Assembly: GCF_003234565.1 (NCBI RefSeq)
Contig: NZ_QKTU01000002.1
Coordinates: forward strand, 372,001 to 436,000
Origin: Curtobacterium sp. MCBD17_013
GTDB taxonomy: Bacteria; Actinomycetota; Actinomycetes; Actinomycetales; Microbacteriaceae
Length of the DNA: 64,000 nucleotides
Reading direction: 5' to 3'
Below, piece after piece: positions 9,278 through 18,406 of this stretch. The notes under the pieces are model-generated. The model was not told the origin of the DNA and made no database searches. It was given only the letters and a program-made list of their open reading frames with translations. The translations under genes and the position numbers were made by a program. Positions within the stretch are counted from its first letter, which is position 1. The number at the start of each line of letters is the position of its first letter.

Positions 9278-9372
9278 CCGGCCCAGCCGCCACCGTCCCC
9301 GCGGCCGGGGTCGGCAGTGGAGCAGCATGCGCGGCGGCACCGTCCGCGCCACCGTCGTCCCGGCTGGCGGCC

Positions 9373-10539
9373 TCAGCGGGCGCCGATGGCGGGCGCGTGT
9401 CCGGCCATGCCCGCGCGGGTGGCTCGTCGGACCGCGTCGGGCAGTGCATCGAGGAACGCGGCCACGTCGTCCGCCGTGCTCGTGTGCCCGAGGGTGATCC
9501 GCAGCGCGCCGCGCGCGGTCTCCTCGGACAGGCCCATGGCGAGCAGGACGTGCGAGGGCTCGGGCACCCCGGCCTGGCACGCCGACCCCGTCGAGACCGC
9601 GACGCCTGCCGCGTCGAGCAGGAACAGCAGGGAGTCCCCCTCGCACCCCGGGAACGTGAAGTGCGCGTTCCCCGGCAAGCGGTCCACCGGGTCGCCGCGC
9701 AGCACCGCGGTCGGCACGCGCTCCGCGACCCCGGCGACGAGCGCCTGCCGGAGCGGCGTGAGGTCCGGGTGGGGCGCCGACGCGGCGACGCCGAACGCCG
9801 CGGCCGCCGCCGCGTCCTGCGTCCCGGACCGGACCTGTCGCTGCTGCCCACCACCGTGGAGGAGCGGCTCGACCACGGCGGTCCGCGACAGGACGAGCGC
9901 ACCGATCCCGACGGGGCCGCCGATCTTGTGCGCCGAGACGCTCATGGCGTCGACACCGCTGCTGTGGAAGTCGACGGGCACCTGGCCGAACGCCGAGACC
10001 GCGTCACAGTGGACGGGCACGCCCGCCGCGTGCGCCAGGCGGACGACGTCGGCCACGGGCTGGATCGTGCCGACCTCGTTGTTGGCCCACAGGAACGTGA
10101 CCAGGGCGACGTCCGCGGGATCGGCGAGCGCCGCCTCCAGGGCGACGAGGTCGAGGCGACCCCGCTCGTCGAGCGGGACCACGTCGACGACCGCGCCCTC
10201 GTGCCGGGCGAGCCACTCGACGGTGTCGACGGTCGCGTGGTGCTCCCCGGCGGGTACCACGACGCGTGGTCGACGGGCGTCGCGCTGCCGGGCCCAGTAC
10301 AGGCCCTTGACGCCGAGGTTGACGCTCTCCGTGCCACCGGAGGTGAAGACGACCTCGACCGGATCGGCGCCGAGCGAGCGAGCGACCCGTTCCCGGCCCG
10401 TCTCGAGCGTCGTGCGCGCCCCCTGGCCCGCGCTGTGGATGGACGCGGGATTGCCGACCACCGACAGCGCACGCGTGTACTCGGCGAGCGCGGCGGGCAG
10501 CATCGGCGTCGTCGCAGCGTGGTCGAGGTAGACCGGCAC
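9373..10539 (-). CDS. Cysteine desulfurase (NifS/IscS family)
   Basis: A PLP enzyme that takes sulfur from cysteine, for tRNA thiolation or Fe-S cluster assembly. It starts at GTG 10539 ([13 protein letters not shown]), with GGGAGG four bases upstream, and has 388 residues. The PLP lysine is in [10 protein letters not shown], and the persulfide cysteine is in STGSACQAG near residue 340. The short loop around that cysteine, followed by a SHVL helix, fits the group I NifS/IscS type. It lies upstream of prfB and divergent from glgX. No mnmA or isc partner gene is visible nearby, so its sulfur acceptor is not known from context. Confidence 0.9.
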   Translation of the reverse strand: MPVYLDHAATTPMLPAALAEYTRALSVVGNPASIHSAGQGARTTLETGRERVARSLGADPVEVVFTSGGTESVNLGVKGLYWARQRDARRPRVVVPAGEHHATVDTVEWLARHEGAVVDVVPLDERGRLDLVALEAALADPADVALVTFLWANNEVGTIQPVADVVRLAHAAGVPVHCDAVSAFGQVPVDFHSSGVDAMSVSAHKIGGPVGIGALVLSRTAVVEPLLHGGGQQRQVRSGTQDAAAAAAFGVAASAPHPDLTPLRQALVAGVAERVPTAVLRGDPVDRLPGNAHFTFPGCEGDSLLFLLDAAGVAVSTGSACQAGVPEPSHVLLAMGLSEETARGALRITLGHTSTADDVAAFLDALPDAVRRATRAGMAGHAPAIGAR

Positions 10540-10610
10540 GGTGCCTCCCGGGTGGTGCGTCCTCGCGCCCCCGGCCGTGGGCGCCTCCACAGGGTACGCC
10601 GGTCGCTCGC

Positions 10611-10616
10611 TAGCCT
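10611..10616 (+). promoter_or_regulatory. -10 box of glgX
   Basis: TAGCCT, 7 nt before the GTG at 10624 with no ribosome site between, consistent with a leaderless mRNA. Confidence 0.55.
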
Positions 10617-10623
10617 TGATCGG

Positions 10624-12666
10624 GTGCAGACCGTCGACATCGTGCCCGAGCCGGGGCTCCGTCCCGACGCTGACGGCGCGTCGTTCGCCGTCCGTTCCGC
10701 CACCGCGACCGCGGTGACCCTCGTGGTCGACGCCTCCGCGTCCCACGGTCCGATCCACGTCCCCCTGCAGCGCGACGGCGACGTCTGGACCGGCCGCGCC
10801 GACGGCGCCCGTGTGGGCGACACGTACCACCTGCTCGCGGACGGACCACGGGGTGCCCGTGACGACTTCGACCCCCTCCGTCCGCTGCTCGACCCGTACG
10901 CGCGCGGGATCGAGCCGGCCGGCGACGGCTGGACCTCGGTCGTGGTGGACGAGGGCTTCGACTGGGGCGGCGTGCCGAAGCCGGGCACGCCCATCGACCG
11001 GACCGTCCTGTACGAGGCACACGTCCGCACCCTGACCGCCGGCAACCCGGCCCTGCCCGAACACCTGCGCGGCACCTACGCGGGACTGGCGCACGAGAGC
11101 ACGATCGCCCACCTCCGGCGGCTCGGGGTGACCGCGGTGGAGCTCCTGCCCGTGCACGCCTTCCGCTCCGAGGAGTGGCTCCGGCGAGCCGGGCGCGAGA
11201 ACGCCTGGGGGTACAACACGCTCGGGTTCCACGCCCCGCACGCGCCCTACGCCTCGGCGAGCGCCCGGGCGGCCGGGGCGACCGCGGTGCTGCGCGAGTT
11301 CAAGGGCATGGTCCGGCTCCTGCACGAAGCCGGCATCGAGGTCGTGCTCGACGTCGTCTACAACCACACGGCGGAAGAGGGCCTCGGCGGCCCGACGTCC
11401 GGACTGCGCGGGCTCGACGGGGCGACGGCGTACCGCTGGGCGGAGGAACCAGCGGCGGGCGCGGAGCGGTACTTCGACACCTCCGGATGCGGCAACACCC
11501 TGGACACCTCCCAGCCGGCGATCGCCGACCTCGTCGTCGACAGCCTGCGGTACTGGGCACGCGAGGTCCAGGTCGACGGGTTCCGGTTCGACCTCATGGC
11601 GGCCCTGGCACGGGACGCCCACCATCGGTTCGACCCGGCACACCCGCTCCTGCAACGCCTGCGCGACGACCCGCTCCTGCAGGACGTCAAGCTCATCGCC
11701 GAGCCCTGGGACGTGGGGCCGGACGGTTGGCGGACGGGTTCCTTCGGGCCGCGCATCGCCGAGTGGAACGACGGCTTCCGCGACACGGTGCGGCAGTTCT
11801 GGCTCACCGACATCGCCCGGGAGCGCCGCGACGGCAGCCCGATGACGGGCATCGGTGCCCTCGCGGGTGTGCTCGCCGGGTCCCGTCACGTCTTCGGCGC
11901 GGACCGTGGCCCCACGGCGGCGGTGAACTTCGTCACGGCGCACGACGGCTTCACGATGCGTGACCTCGTGTCGTACGACCACAAGCACAACGAGGTGAAC
12001 GGCGAGGACAACCGCGACGGCACGGACGACAACCGCTCGTTCAACCACGGCGTGGAGGGGCCGACCGACGACCGCGGGGTCCGTGCCGCACGGCAACGGT
12101 CCCTCCGGAACCTCATGGGCACGCTGCTGCTGTCCGCGGGCGTGCCGATGATCACCGCCGGCGACGAACGAGGTCGGACCCAGCACGGCAACAACAACCC
12201 GTACGCGATCACGGACGCGTCGATGTGGGTCGACTGGAGCCCGGACCCGGACGTCGAGTGGATGGTCGAGCAGACCGCGGCCCTCGTGCGTCTCCGGGCG
12301 GCGCACCCGGCCCTCCGGCCGTCGCGCTTCGGCACCGACGGCGCCGACACGCCCTCGGCGACCAGGATGACCTGGTACGCGACCGACGGCACCCCGATGA
12401 CGGACGACCGATGGGACGAGCCGACGCACCGGGCGCTGCAGTACTTCGCCGAGTCGACGCCCGAGGACGAACCCGACGACCGCGTGCTCGTGATCGTCCA
12501 CGGCAGTGGACGCACCCGCGACATGACCCTCCCGGCGCACGGCGACGTCGGCGCCTACCGCCTGGTCTGGTCGAGCGAGAAGCACCGCGACCACGAGCGG
12601 CACCGGTCCGTCGGCGCGGTGTTCACCGCCTACGGACCGGGCATCCACGTGTTCGAGATCGTCTGA
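10624..12666 (+). CDS. glgX: Glycogen debranching enzyme GlgX (isoamylase type)
   Basis: Cuts alpha-1,6 branches in glycogen-like glucan. The 680 residues show an N-terminal sandwich domain followed by a GH13 barrel. Catalytic segments are DGFRFDLMAAL (nucleophile Asp), KLIAEPWDVG (acid Glu) and VTAHDGFTMRDL (third Asp); the AWGYNT and VVYNHTAEE segments are also typical of GlgX. The GTG start is chosen because it lies 7 nt from a TAGCCT box and gives the expected N-terminus. It is followed after 61 nt by glgE on the same strand. Its place next to glgE and glgB suggests a shared alpha-glucan turnover unit. Confidence 0.94.
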   Translation: MQTVDIVPEPGLRPDADGASFAVRSATATAVTLVVDASASHGPIHVPLQRDGDVWTGRADGARVGDTYHLLADGPRGARDDFDPLRPLLDPYARGIEPAGDGWTSVVVDEGFDWGGVPKPGTPIDRTVLYEAHVRTLTAGNPALPEHLRGTYAGLAHESTIAHLRRLGVTAVELLPVHAFRSEEWLRRAGRENAWGYNTLGFHAPHAPYASASARAAGATAVLREFKGMVRLLHEAGIEVVLDVVYNHTAEEGLGGPTSGLRGLDGATAYRWAEEPAAGAERYFDTSGCGNTLDTSQPAIADLVVDSLRYWAREVQVDGFRFDLMAALARDAHHRFDPAHPLLQRLRDDPLLQDVKLIAEPWDVGPDGWRTGSFGPRIAEWNDGFRDTVRQFWLTDIARERRDGSPMTGIGALAGVLAGSRHVFGADRGPTAAVNFVTAHDGFTMRDLVSYDHKHNEVNGEDNRDGTDDNRSFNHGVEGPTDDRGVRAARQRSLRNLMGTLLLSAGVPMITAGDERGRTQHGNNNPYAITDASMWVDWSPDPDVEWMVEQTAALVRLRAAHPALRPSRFGTDGADTPSATRMTWYATDGTPMTDDRWDEPTHRALQYFAESTPEDEPDDRVLVIVHGSGRTRDMTLPAHGDVGAYRLVWSSEKHRDHERHRSVGAVFTAYGPGIHVFEIV

Positions 12667-12715
12667 GCGTCGCCCGCGCCAGGGCCCGCGGCGGACCCGC
12701 CCGCGGTCCTCCGAG

Positions 12716-12721
12716 TACGGT
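12716..12721 (+). promoter_or_regulatory. -10 box of glgE
   Basis: TACGGT, 6 nt before the GTG at 12728, consistent with a leaderless mRNA and with transcription of glgE separate from glgX. Confidence 0.5.
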
Positions 12722-12727
12722 CGAACC

Positions 12728-14719
12728 GTGGCCACTGCAGACCGACCCGTCATCGGGCGCATCCCCATCACCGCGATCGAACCCTCGACGCCGAACGGCT
12801 TCCCGAGCAAGGCGTTCGACTCCGAGGTCGTCACCTTCGCCGCGACCGTGTTCCGAGAGGGCCACGGCGTCATCGGGGCGGACCTCGTGCTCGAGCGCCC
12901 CGACGGCGCCGTCCGGGCGGTGCCGATGGCACTCGTCGGCGAGGGCACCGACCGCTACGCCGCGACCGTGCAGGTCGACTCGGTCGGTCTCTGGACCTGG
13001 CACGTCGAGTCCTACGCCGACGACTGGGCGACGTGGATCCACGCGGCACGGCTGAAGATCGCCGCGGGCGTCGACACCGAGGCGACCCTGCTGGACGGCG
13101 CGGTGCTGCTCGACCGACTCGCCGACGAGGCCGAGTCGACCGCGGCCGCCGACGCGGCCGCCGTGATGCGCGACACGCAACACTCCCCCGCCGCACGCCT
13201 GGCCGCCGCCGACGACCCGCGCGTGACCGCCGCGCTCGTGGACGCACCGCTCACCTCGCTCCGCACGACCTCCGCGACGCAGGAGCTCGACGTCGAGCGC
13301 ACCCGCGCCGGCGTCGGGGCCTGGTACGAGTTCTTCCCGCGCAGCGAGGGCGCGCGCCGACAGGCCGACGGCACATGGCGGAGCGGGACGTTCCGCACGG
13401 CCGCGCGCCGCCTCCCGGGTGTGGCGCGCATGGGGTTCGACGTGATCTACCTCCCCCCGATCCACCCGATCGGCGTCACCGCACGCAAGGGGCCGAACAA
13501 CACGCTGCACGCCGGCCCGGCGGACCCGGGCAGCCCCTGGGCGATCGGCAGCGCCGACGGCGGACACGACGCGATCCACCCCGACCTCGGCAACGAGGAG
13601 GACTTCCGCTCCTTCGTGGAGACGGCGAAGAACACGGGCATGGAGGTCGCGCTCGACTTCGCGCTCCAGTGCTCGCCGGACCACCCGTGGGTCACCGAGC
13701 ACCCCGACTGGTTCACGCAGCGCGCCGACGGCTCGATCGCGACCGCGGAGAACCCGCCGAAGCGCTACCAGGACATCTACCCGATCCAGTTCGACACCGA
13801 CCCCGAGGGGATCGTCACCGAGGTCCTCCGTGTCCTCCGGCACTGGATCTCGTTCGGCGTCGGCATCTTCCGCGTCGACAACCCGCACACGAAGCCGCTG
13901 TGGTTCTGGGAGCGCGTGATCCGCGAGATCCGCACGGAGAACCCGGAGATCGTGTTCCTCGCCGAGGCGTTCACGCGTCCGCCGATGATGCGCGCGCTCG
14001 CCGAGGCCGGGTTCACGCAGTCCTACACGTACTTCACGTGGCGGAACACCAAGGAGGAGATCGAGTCCTACCTGGACGAGCTCGCGCACGAGACGAGCGC
14101 CTACCTCCGGCCGAACCTGTTCGTGAACACCCCGGACATCCTCTCGGAGTACCTGCAGTTCGGCGGGCGCGCGGGCTACAAGGTGCGGGCCGCGCTCGCG
14201 GCGACGGGTGCCGCCACCTGGGGTATGTACGCCGGCTACGAGCTGTTCGAGGACGTCGCCCGGCCGGGCAGCGAGGAGAACATCGACAACGAGAAGTACG
14301 AGTACAAGCCCCGGGACTTCGGTGCCGCCGAGGCCGCCGGAGCATCGCTCGCGCCGTACGTGACGATGCTCAACCGCTTCCGGTCCGCCCACCCCGCGCT
14401 GCGTCAGCTCCGCAACCTGCACGTGCACCACACCGACAACGACGGGATCGTCGCCTACTCGAAGCACCTGCCCGGCACGTACACCCGGTCGGGCCGCTCG
14501 GACACCGTCATCGTCGTCGCGAACGTCGACCCGCACTCGGCCCGCGAGGCGACCGTGTTCCTCGACCTCGCCGCGCTCGGGCTCCCGACCGACGGGCTGT
14601 TCGACGTGCGCGACGTCGTCACCGGCGCCCGCTGGACCTGGGGCGCCGCCAACTACGTGCGCCTGGACGCCTTCCAGGAACCCGTGCACCTGCTCGTCGT
14701 GGAGGGACCACACCGATGA
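12728..14719 (+). CDS. glgE: Alpha-1,4-glucan:maltose-1-phosphate maltosyltransferase GlgE
   Basis: Extends alpha-1,4-glucans with maltosyl units from maltose 1-phosphate. The 663 residues have an N-terminal immunoglobulin-like domain and a helical stretch before a GH13_3 barrel. The barrel opens with [10 protein letters not shown] and continues with the [22 protein letters not shown] (nucleophile Asp) and [10 protein letters not shown] (acid Glu) segments, which are diagnostic for GlgE. It starts at GTG 12728, right after a TACGGT box. Its stop overlaps the glgB start (ATGA). The usual partner genes treS and pep2, which supply maltose 1-phosphate from trehalose, are not in the window. Confidence 0.96.
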   Translation: MATADRPVIGRIPITAIEPSTPNGFPSKAFDSEVVTFAATVFREGHGVIGADLVLERPDGAVRAVPMALVGEGTDRYAATVQVDSVGLWTWHVESYADDWATWIHAARLKIAAGVDTEATLLDGAVLLDRLADEAESTAAADAAAVMRDTQHSPAARLAAADDPRVTAALVDAPLTSLRTTSATQELDVERTRAGVGAWYEFFPRSEGARRQADGTWRSGTFRTAARRLPGVARMGFDVIYLPPIHPIGVTARKGPNNTLHAGPADPGSPWAIGSADGGHDAIHPDLGNEEDFRSFVETAKNTGMEVALDFALQCSPDHPWVTEHPDWFTQRADGSIATAENPPKRYQDIYPIQFDTDPEGIVTEVLRVLRHWISFGVGIFRVDNPHTKPLWFWERVIREIRTENPEIVFLAEAFTRPPMMRALAEAGFTQSYTYFTWRNTKEEIESYLDELAHETSAYLRPNLFVNTPDILSEYLQFGGRAGYKVRAALAATGAATWGMYAGYELFEDVARPGSEENIDNEKYEYKPRDFGAAEAAGASLAPYVTMLNRFRSAHPALRQLRNLHVHHTDNDGIVAYSKHLPGTYTRSGRSDTVIVVANVDPHSAREATVFLDLAALGLPTDGLFDVRDVVTGARWTWGAANYVRLDAFQEPVHLLVVEGPHR

Positions 14720-17271
14720 CCGAGACCACCGAACCCACGCGCGAGCCCGACGAGGGCCGCCCCGCACGGCGTTCGACCTTCGTCCCGACGGCGTCGGCGC
14801 CCCGTGACGAACCGAACACGTCCGCGCCCGGCGAGGACCTGCCCGGCGCGCCCGCGACGGCCGCCGAGGCCCCGGACCGCTCCGTCGCCGAGGCCGACAC
14901 GCTCGCCGGCCGCGGGGCGAGTGCCCCGGCCACGACCGACGACACGGACGCCGCGGCCACGGCGACCGACGCACCCGTCCCCGCGGGCGCGACGACGCCG
15001 GGTGCGACCAGGACGGACACCGGGGTCGAGCCGACGGGCGCGGGCACGGCCTCCCGGCCGACCGACACCGATGTCGACACCGACGCCGCCGCAGCGAGGA
15101 CCGATGTCGCACCGGCCGCGGAGCCGGCCCCCGGCCCCGTCGATGAGTGGCTCCTGCAGCAGGTCGCCGAGGGCCGATGGTCGCAGCCCCACGACGTCCT
15201 CGGCCCGCACCCGGTCGACGGCGGTACGAGTGTGCGCGTCGTGCGTCACCTCGCGAACGCCGTCACGCTCGTGCTCCCCGACGGCACGGCCGCGCCCCTG
15301 CACCACGAGGGGTTCGGGGTCTGGGCCGGTGCCCTGCCCGGCACCGTGACGGGCTACCGCGTCGAGGCCGAGTACGACGACGAGACGTGGACGAGCGACG
15401 ACGCCTACCGCTTCGCCCCGACCCTCGGTGACGTCGACCTGCACCTGTTCGCCGAGGGCCGCCACGAGCAGCTCTGGCACCTCATGGGTGCGCACCTCCG
15501 GTCGATCGACGGCGTCGAGGGCGTCTCGTTCGCGGTGTGGGCGCCTCGTGCCACGGCGGTGCGGGTGATCGGTGACTTCGAGGGCTGGTCCGGTCGGACC
15601 ACCTCGATGCGCAAGCTCGGCGGTCTGGGCGTGTGGGAGCTGTTCGTCCCCGGCGCGAAGGACGGCCAACGGTACAAGTTCCAGATCCTGACCGACGGCG
15701 GCTGGGTGGAGCGAGCCGACCCGTTCGCGCGCCGGACCGAGGTCCCGCCGCTCACCGCGAGCGTCATCACCCGCGCCACCCACGAGTGGAGCGACGGCGA
15801 TCGCGCCTGGATGGAACGGCGGGCTCGGACGAGCACGCACGACCACCCGATGAGCGTCTACGAGGTCCACCTCGGGTCCTGGCGCCCCGGCCTGTCGTAC
15901 CGCGAGGTCGCGGACGACCTCATCGGGCACGTGCAGCACCTCGGGTTCACGCACGTCGAGTTCCTGCCGCTCGCGGAGCACCCCTTCGGCGGTTCGTGGG
16001 GCTACCAGGTCACCGGCTACTACGCCCCGACCGCTCGGTTCGGCAGCCCCGACGACCTCCGCTACCTCATCGACCGTCTGCACGAAGCCGGCATCGGCGT
16101 CATCATGGACTGGGTGCCGGGACACTTCCCGAAGGACGAGTGGGCGCTCGCCAAGTTCGACGGCTACGCGCTGTTCGAGCACCCGGACCCCCGGCGCGGC
16201 GAGCAGCTCGACTGGGGCACGTACGTGTTCGACTTCGGTCAGCCGCAGGTCCGGAACTTCCTCGTCGCGAACGCCCTGTACTGGCTCGAGGAGTTCCACA
16301 TCGACGGTCTCCGCGTCGACGCCGTCGCCTCGATCCTCTACCTCGACTACTCGCGCACCGAGTGGCTGCCGAACAAGTACGGCGGACGCGAGTACCTCGA
16401 GGCGATCTCGTTCCTGCAGGAGACGAACGCGACGGCCTACAAGCGCTACCCGGGCATCGTCATGATCGCCGAGGAGTCCACCTCGTGGCCCGGCGTCACC
16501 CGTCCCACGAGCGAGGGCGGCCTCGGGTTCGGGCAGAAGTGGAACATGGGCTGGATGCACGACTCGCTCGAGTACATCCACCGCGAGCCCGTGTACCGCT
16601 CGTACCACCACGACGAGATCACGTTCTCGTTCGTCTACGCGTTCAGCGAGCAGTTCACGCTGCCGATCAGCCACGACGAGGTCGTGTACGGCAAGGGCTC
16701 GCTGTACGGCAAGATGCCCGGCGACCAGTGGCAGCGCCTGGCGAACGTCCGCGCGTACCTGTCGTTCATGTGGGCCCACCCCGGCAAGCAGCTGCTGTTC
16801 ATGGGGCAGGAGTTCGCGCAGCCGAGCGAGTGGAACGAGGCCGGCGGACTCGACTGGTGGCTCCTCGACGACCCGGGACACCGCGGCGTGCAGGACCTCG
16901 TGGCGGAGCTGAACCGCGTGTACGTCGCGAGTCCGGCACTGTGGACCCACGACGACTCCCCGGAGGGGTTCGAGTGGCTCGAGGGTGGCGACGCCGAACA
17001 CTCGACCATCGGTTTCATCCGGAAGGCCGGAGACGAGCGGATCGCCGTGTTCACGAACTTCTCGGGCGTCCCGGTCGAGCGTCGGTTCGGGCTGCCCGAG
17101 GCGGGCGTCTGGCGCGAGGTCCTCAACACCGACGCCACCGCGTTCGGCGGCTCCGGGGTGGGCAACATGGGCGCCGTCACCGCCGAGGACCAGCCCTGGG
17201 CCGGTCGTCCGGCGTCGGCTGACCTCGTGGTCCCGCCGCTCGGGTCGGTCTGGCTCCGACTGGAGCGGTGA
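14716..17271 (+). CDS. glgB: 1,4-alpha-glucan branching enzyme GlgB with a long disordered N-terminal tail
   Basis: Forms alpha-1,6 branches in the glucan made by GlgE. At 851 residues it is well above the roughly 730 typical of GlgB. The extra length is an N-terminal tail of about 140 residues made almost only of Ala, Thr, Asp, Pro, Glu and Gly. The conserved part starts at [12 protein letters not shown]. It has two sandwich modules and a GH13 barrel with [17 protein letters not shown] (nucleophile), [13 protein letters not shown] (acid Glu) and [15 protein letters not shown]. The ATG overlaps the glgE stop by 4 nt and has GGAGGGA upstream, so GlgE and GlgB are coupled. A strong terminator follows. 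Confidence 0.95.
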   Translation: MTETTEPTREPDEGRPARRSTFVPTASAPRDEPNTSAPGEDLPGAPATAAEAPDRSVAEADTLAGRGASAPATTDDTDAAATATDAPVPAGATTPGATRTDTGVEPTGAGTASRPTDTDVDTDAAAARTDVAPAAEPAPGPVDEWLLQQVAEGRWSQPHDVLGPHPVDGGTSVRVVRHLANAVTLVLPDGTAAPLHHEGFGVWAGALPGTVTGYRVEAEYDDETWTSDDAYRFAPTLGDVDLHLFAEGRHEQLWHLMGAHLRSIDGVEGVSFAVWAPRATAVRVIGDFEGWSGRTTSMRKLGGLGVWELFVPGAKDGQRYKFQILTDGGWVERADPFARRTEVPPLTASVITRATHEWSDGDRAWMERRARTSTHDHPMSVYEVHLGSWRPGLSYREVADDLIGHVQHLGFTHVEFLPLAEHPFGGSWGYQVTGYYAPTARFGSPDDLRYLIDRLHEAGIGVIMDWVPGHFPKDEWALAKFDGYALFEHPDPRRGEQLDWGTYVFDFGQPQVRNFLVANALYWLEEFHIDGLRVDAVASILYLDYSRTEWLPNKYGGREYLEAISFLQETNATAYKRYPGIVMIAEESTSWPGVTRPTSEGGLGFGQKWNMGWMHDSLEYIHREPVYRSYHHDEITFSFVYAFSEQFTLPISHDEVVYGKGSLYGKMPGDQWQRLANVRAYLSFMWAHPGKQLLFMGQEFAQPSEWNEAGGLDWWLLDDPGHRGVQDLVAELNRVYVASPALWTHDDSPEGFEWLEGGDAEHSTIGFIRKAGDERIAVFTNFSGVPVERRFGLPEAGVWREVLNTDATAFGGSGVGNMGAVTAEDQPWAGRPASADLVVPPLGSVWLRLER

Positions 17272-17298
17272 GCGATCACCGCGCCGCACGCGCGCGGT

Positions 17299-17346
17299 GA
17301 CGAACGGAACGGCCGGGAGGCGTGCCTCCCGGCCGTTCCGTTCGTC
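17299..17346. terminator. Bidirectional terminator after glgB
   Basis: A perfect 23-bp stem around a GT centre, with the GGCCGGGAGGC core. It lies between the glgB stop (17271) and the thioredoxin-TPR gene stop (17399), so it can serve both convergent genes. Confidence 0.88.
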
Positions 17347-17398
17347 CTGCGTCCGTTGGGGGCGCGCCACGAGCCGGTGCCGGCCGGGCTCGTCGGAC

Positions 17399-18406
17399 TC
17401 AGTAGAGCAGCGTCGCGAGCCGACGGCGTGCCGCCACGACGCGTGGGTCGTCGGCGCCGACGAGCTCGAAGTACTCCACGAGCCGCGCGCGGACGGCCTC
17501 GCGCTCCGCGCCGTGCACGGTCGGGAACACGTCGAGGAGGCGCCCGAAGGCGTCCTCGACGTGCCCGCCGCTGATGTCGAGGTCGGCGACGCCGAGCTGG
17601 GCAGCCGGATCCGTCGGTGCTGCGGCCGCTGCGGCACGGAGCTCGTCGGCGGTCGCGCCCTGCAGCCGGTCGAGGAGCGACACCTGCGCCAGCCCCGCCA
17701 CGGCCATGCGGTCGTGCGGGTCCTGCGCGATCGCGGTGCGGTACTCGGCGATCGCCGTCGTGTAGTCACCCTGCTCGATCGCGTCGTACGCGGCCTGGTG
17801 GTGCGGCGGCAGCGGCTCCGGTTCGGGCTCGGCGGCGGCGTCGGCGTCGGCGTCGGGGGCGCCGTCGGCCACCTGCACGCGTCCGGCGATCCCGTTCTGC
17901 GCGGCGGCCTGGAGCACCTGCTCGATGACGTCGCGGACCTCGGCCTCGGGCAGGGCGCCGACGAACAGCCCGAGCGGACGACCACCGATCACGGCGGCGA
18001 CCGTCGGGATCGACTGTGCCTGGAACGCCTGCGTGAGCTGGGGGTTCGCGTCGACGTCGACCTTGGCGAGGACGATGCGCCCGTCGTACTCCTGCGCGAG
18101 GCGCTCGAGCACCGGCGACAGCTGCTTGCACGGCCCGCACCACTCGGCCCAGAGGTCGACGATCACGGGGACCTGCATGGACAGCTCGATGACGTCCTGG
18201 AACGTCTGGTCCGTCACGTCGACGACCAGCGAGGGCACCACGAGGGCGTCCGAGACCCCGGCGGCTGCGCCTCCGGGCCCGCCGGGGGCGGCAGCAGCCG
18301 CGGACGCCGGAGCCGGAGCCGGCGGCGATGCAGTGCCGCGGTTCACGAGGGACGACAGGTCGACCGCGCCACGGAGACCGGCGGGGGTCGGGGGGATGTT
18401 GCTCAT
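17399..18406 (-). CDS. Thioredoxin-domain co-chaperone with TPR-like C-terminus (CnoX/YbbN type)
   Basis: A probable cytoplasmic redox-linked chaperone of the CnoX/YbbN family. The 335 residues have an Ala/Pro/Gly-rich N-terminal segment to about residue 50 and a thioredoxin fold with an intact WCGPC site near residue 90. The second half is helical and repeat-like (residues about 195-335), resembling TPR units. The YbbN core of about 280 residues is extended here by the N-terminal low-complexity part and an acidic linker near residue 185. The ATG overlaps nothing upstream, but its first bases overlap the stop of the next minus-strand gene (18403-18406), so the two are translationally coupled. 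Confidence 0.85.
   Translation of the reverse strand: MSNIPPTPAGLRGAVDLSSLVNRGTASPPAPAPASAAAAAPGGPGGAAAGVSDALVVPSLVVDVTDQTFQDVIELSMQVPVIVDLWAEWCGPCKQLSPVLERLAQEYDGRIVLAKVDVDANPQLTQAFQAQSIPTVAAVIGGRPLGLFVGALPEAEVRDVIEQVLQAAAQNGIAGRVQVADGAPDADADAAAEPEPEPLPPHHQAAYDAIEQGDYTTAIAEYRTAIAQDPHDRMAVAGLAQVSLLDRLQGATADELRAAAAAAPTDPAAQLGVADLDISGGHVEDAFGRLLDVFPTVHGAEREAVRARLVEYFELVGADDPRVVAARRRLATLLY

Noticed and set aside
9373..12948. A minus-strand frame of 1191 codons extending the cysteine desulfurase upstream through glgX
   Set aside because: The extra part is the opposite strand of glgX. The desulfurase starts at GTG 10539 with a GGGAGG site and the expected N-terminus.
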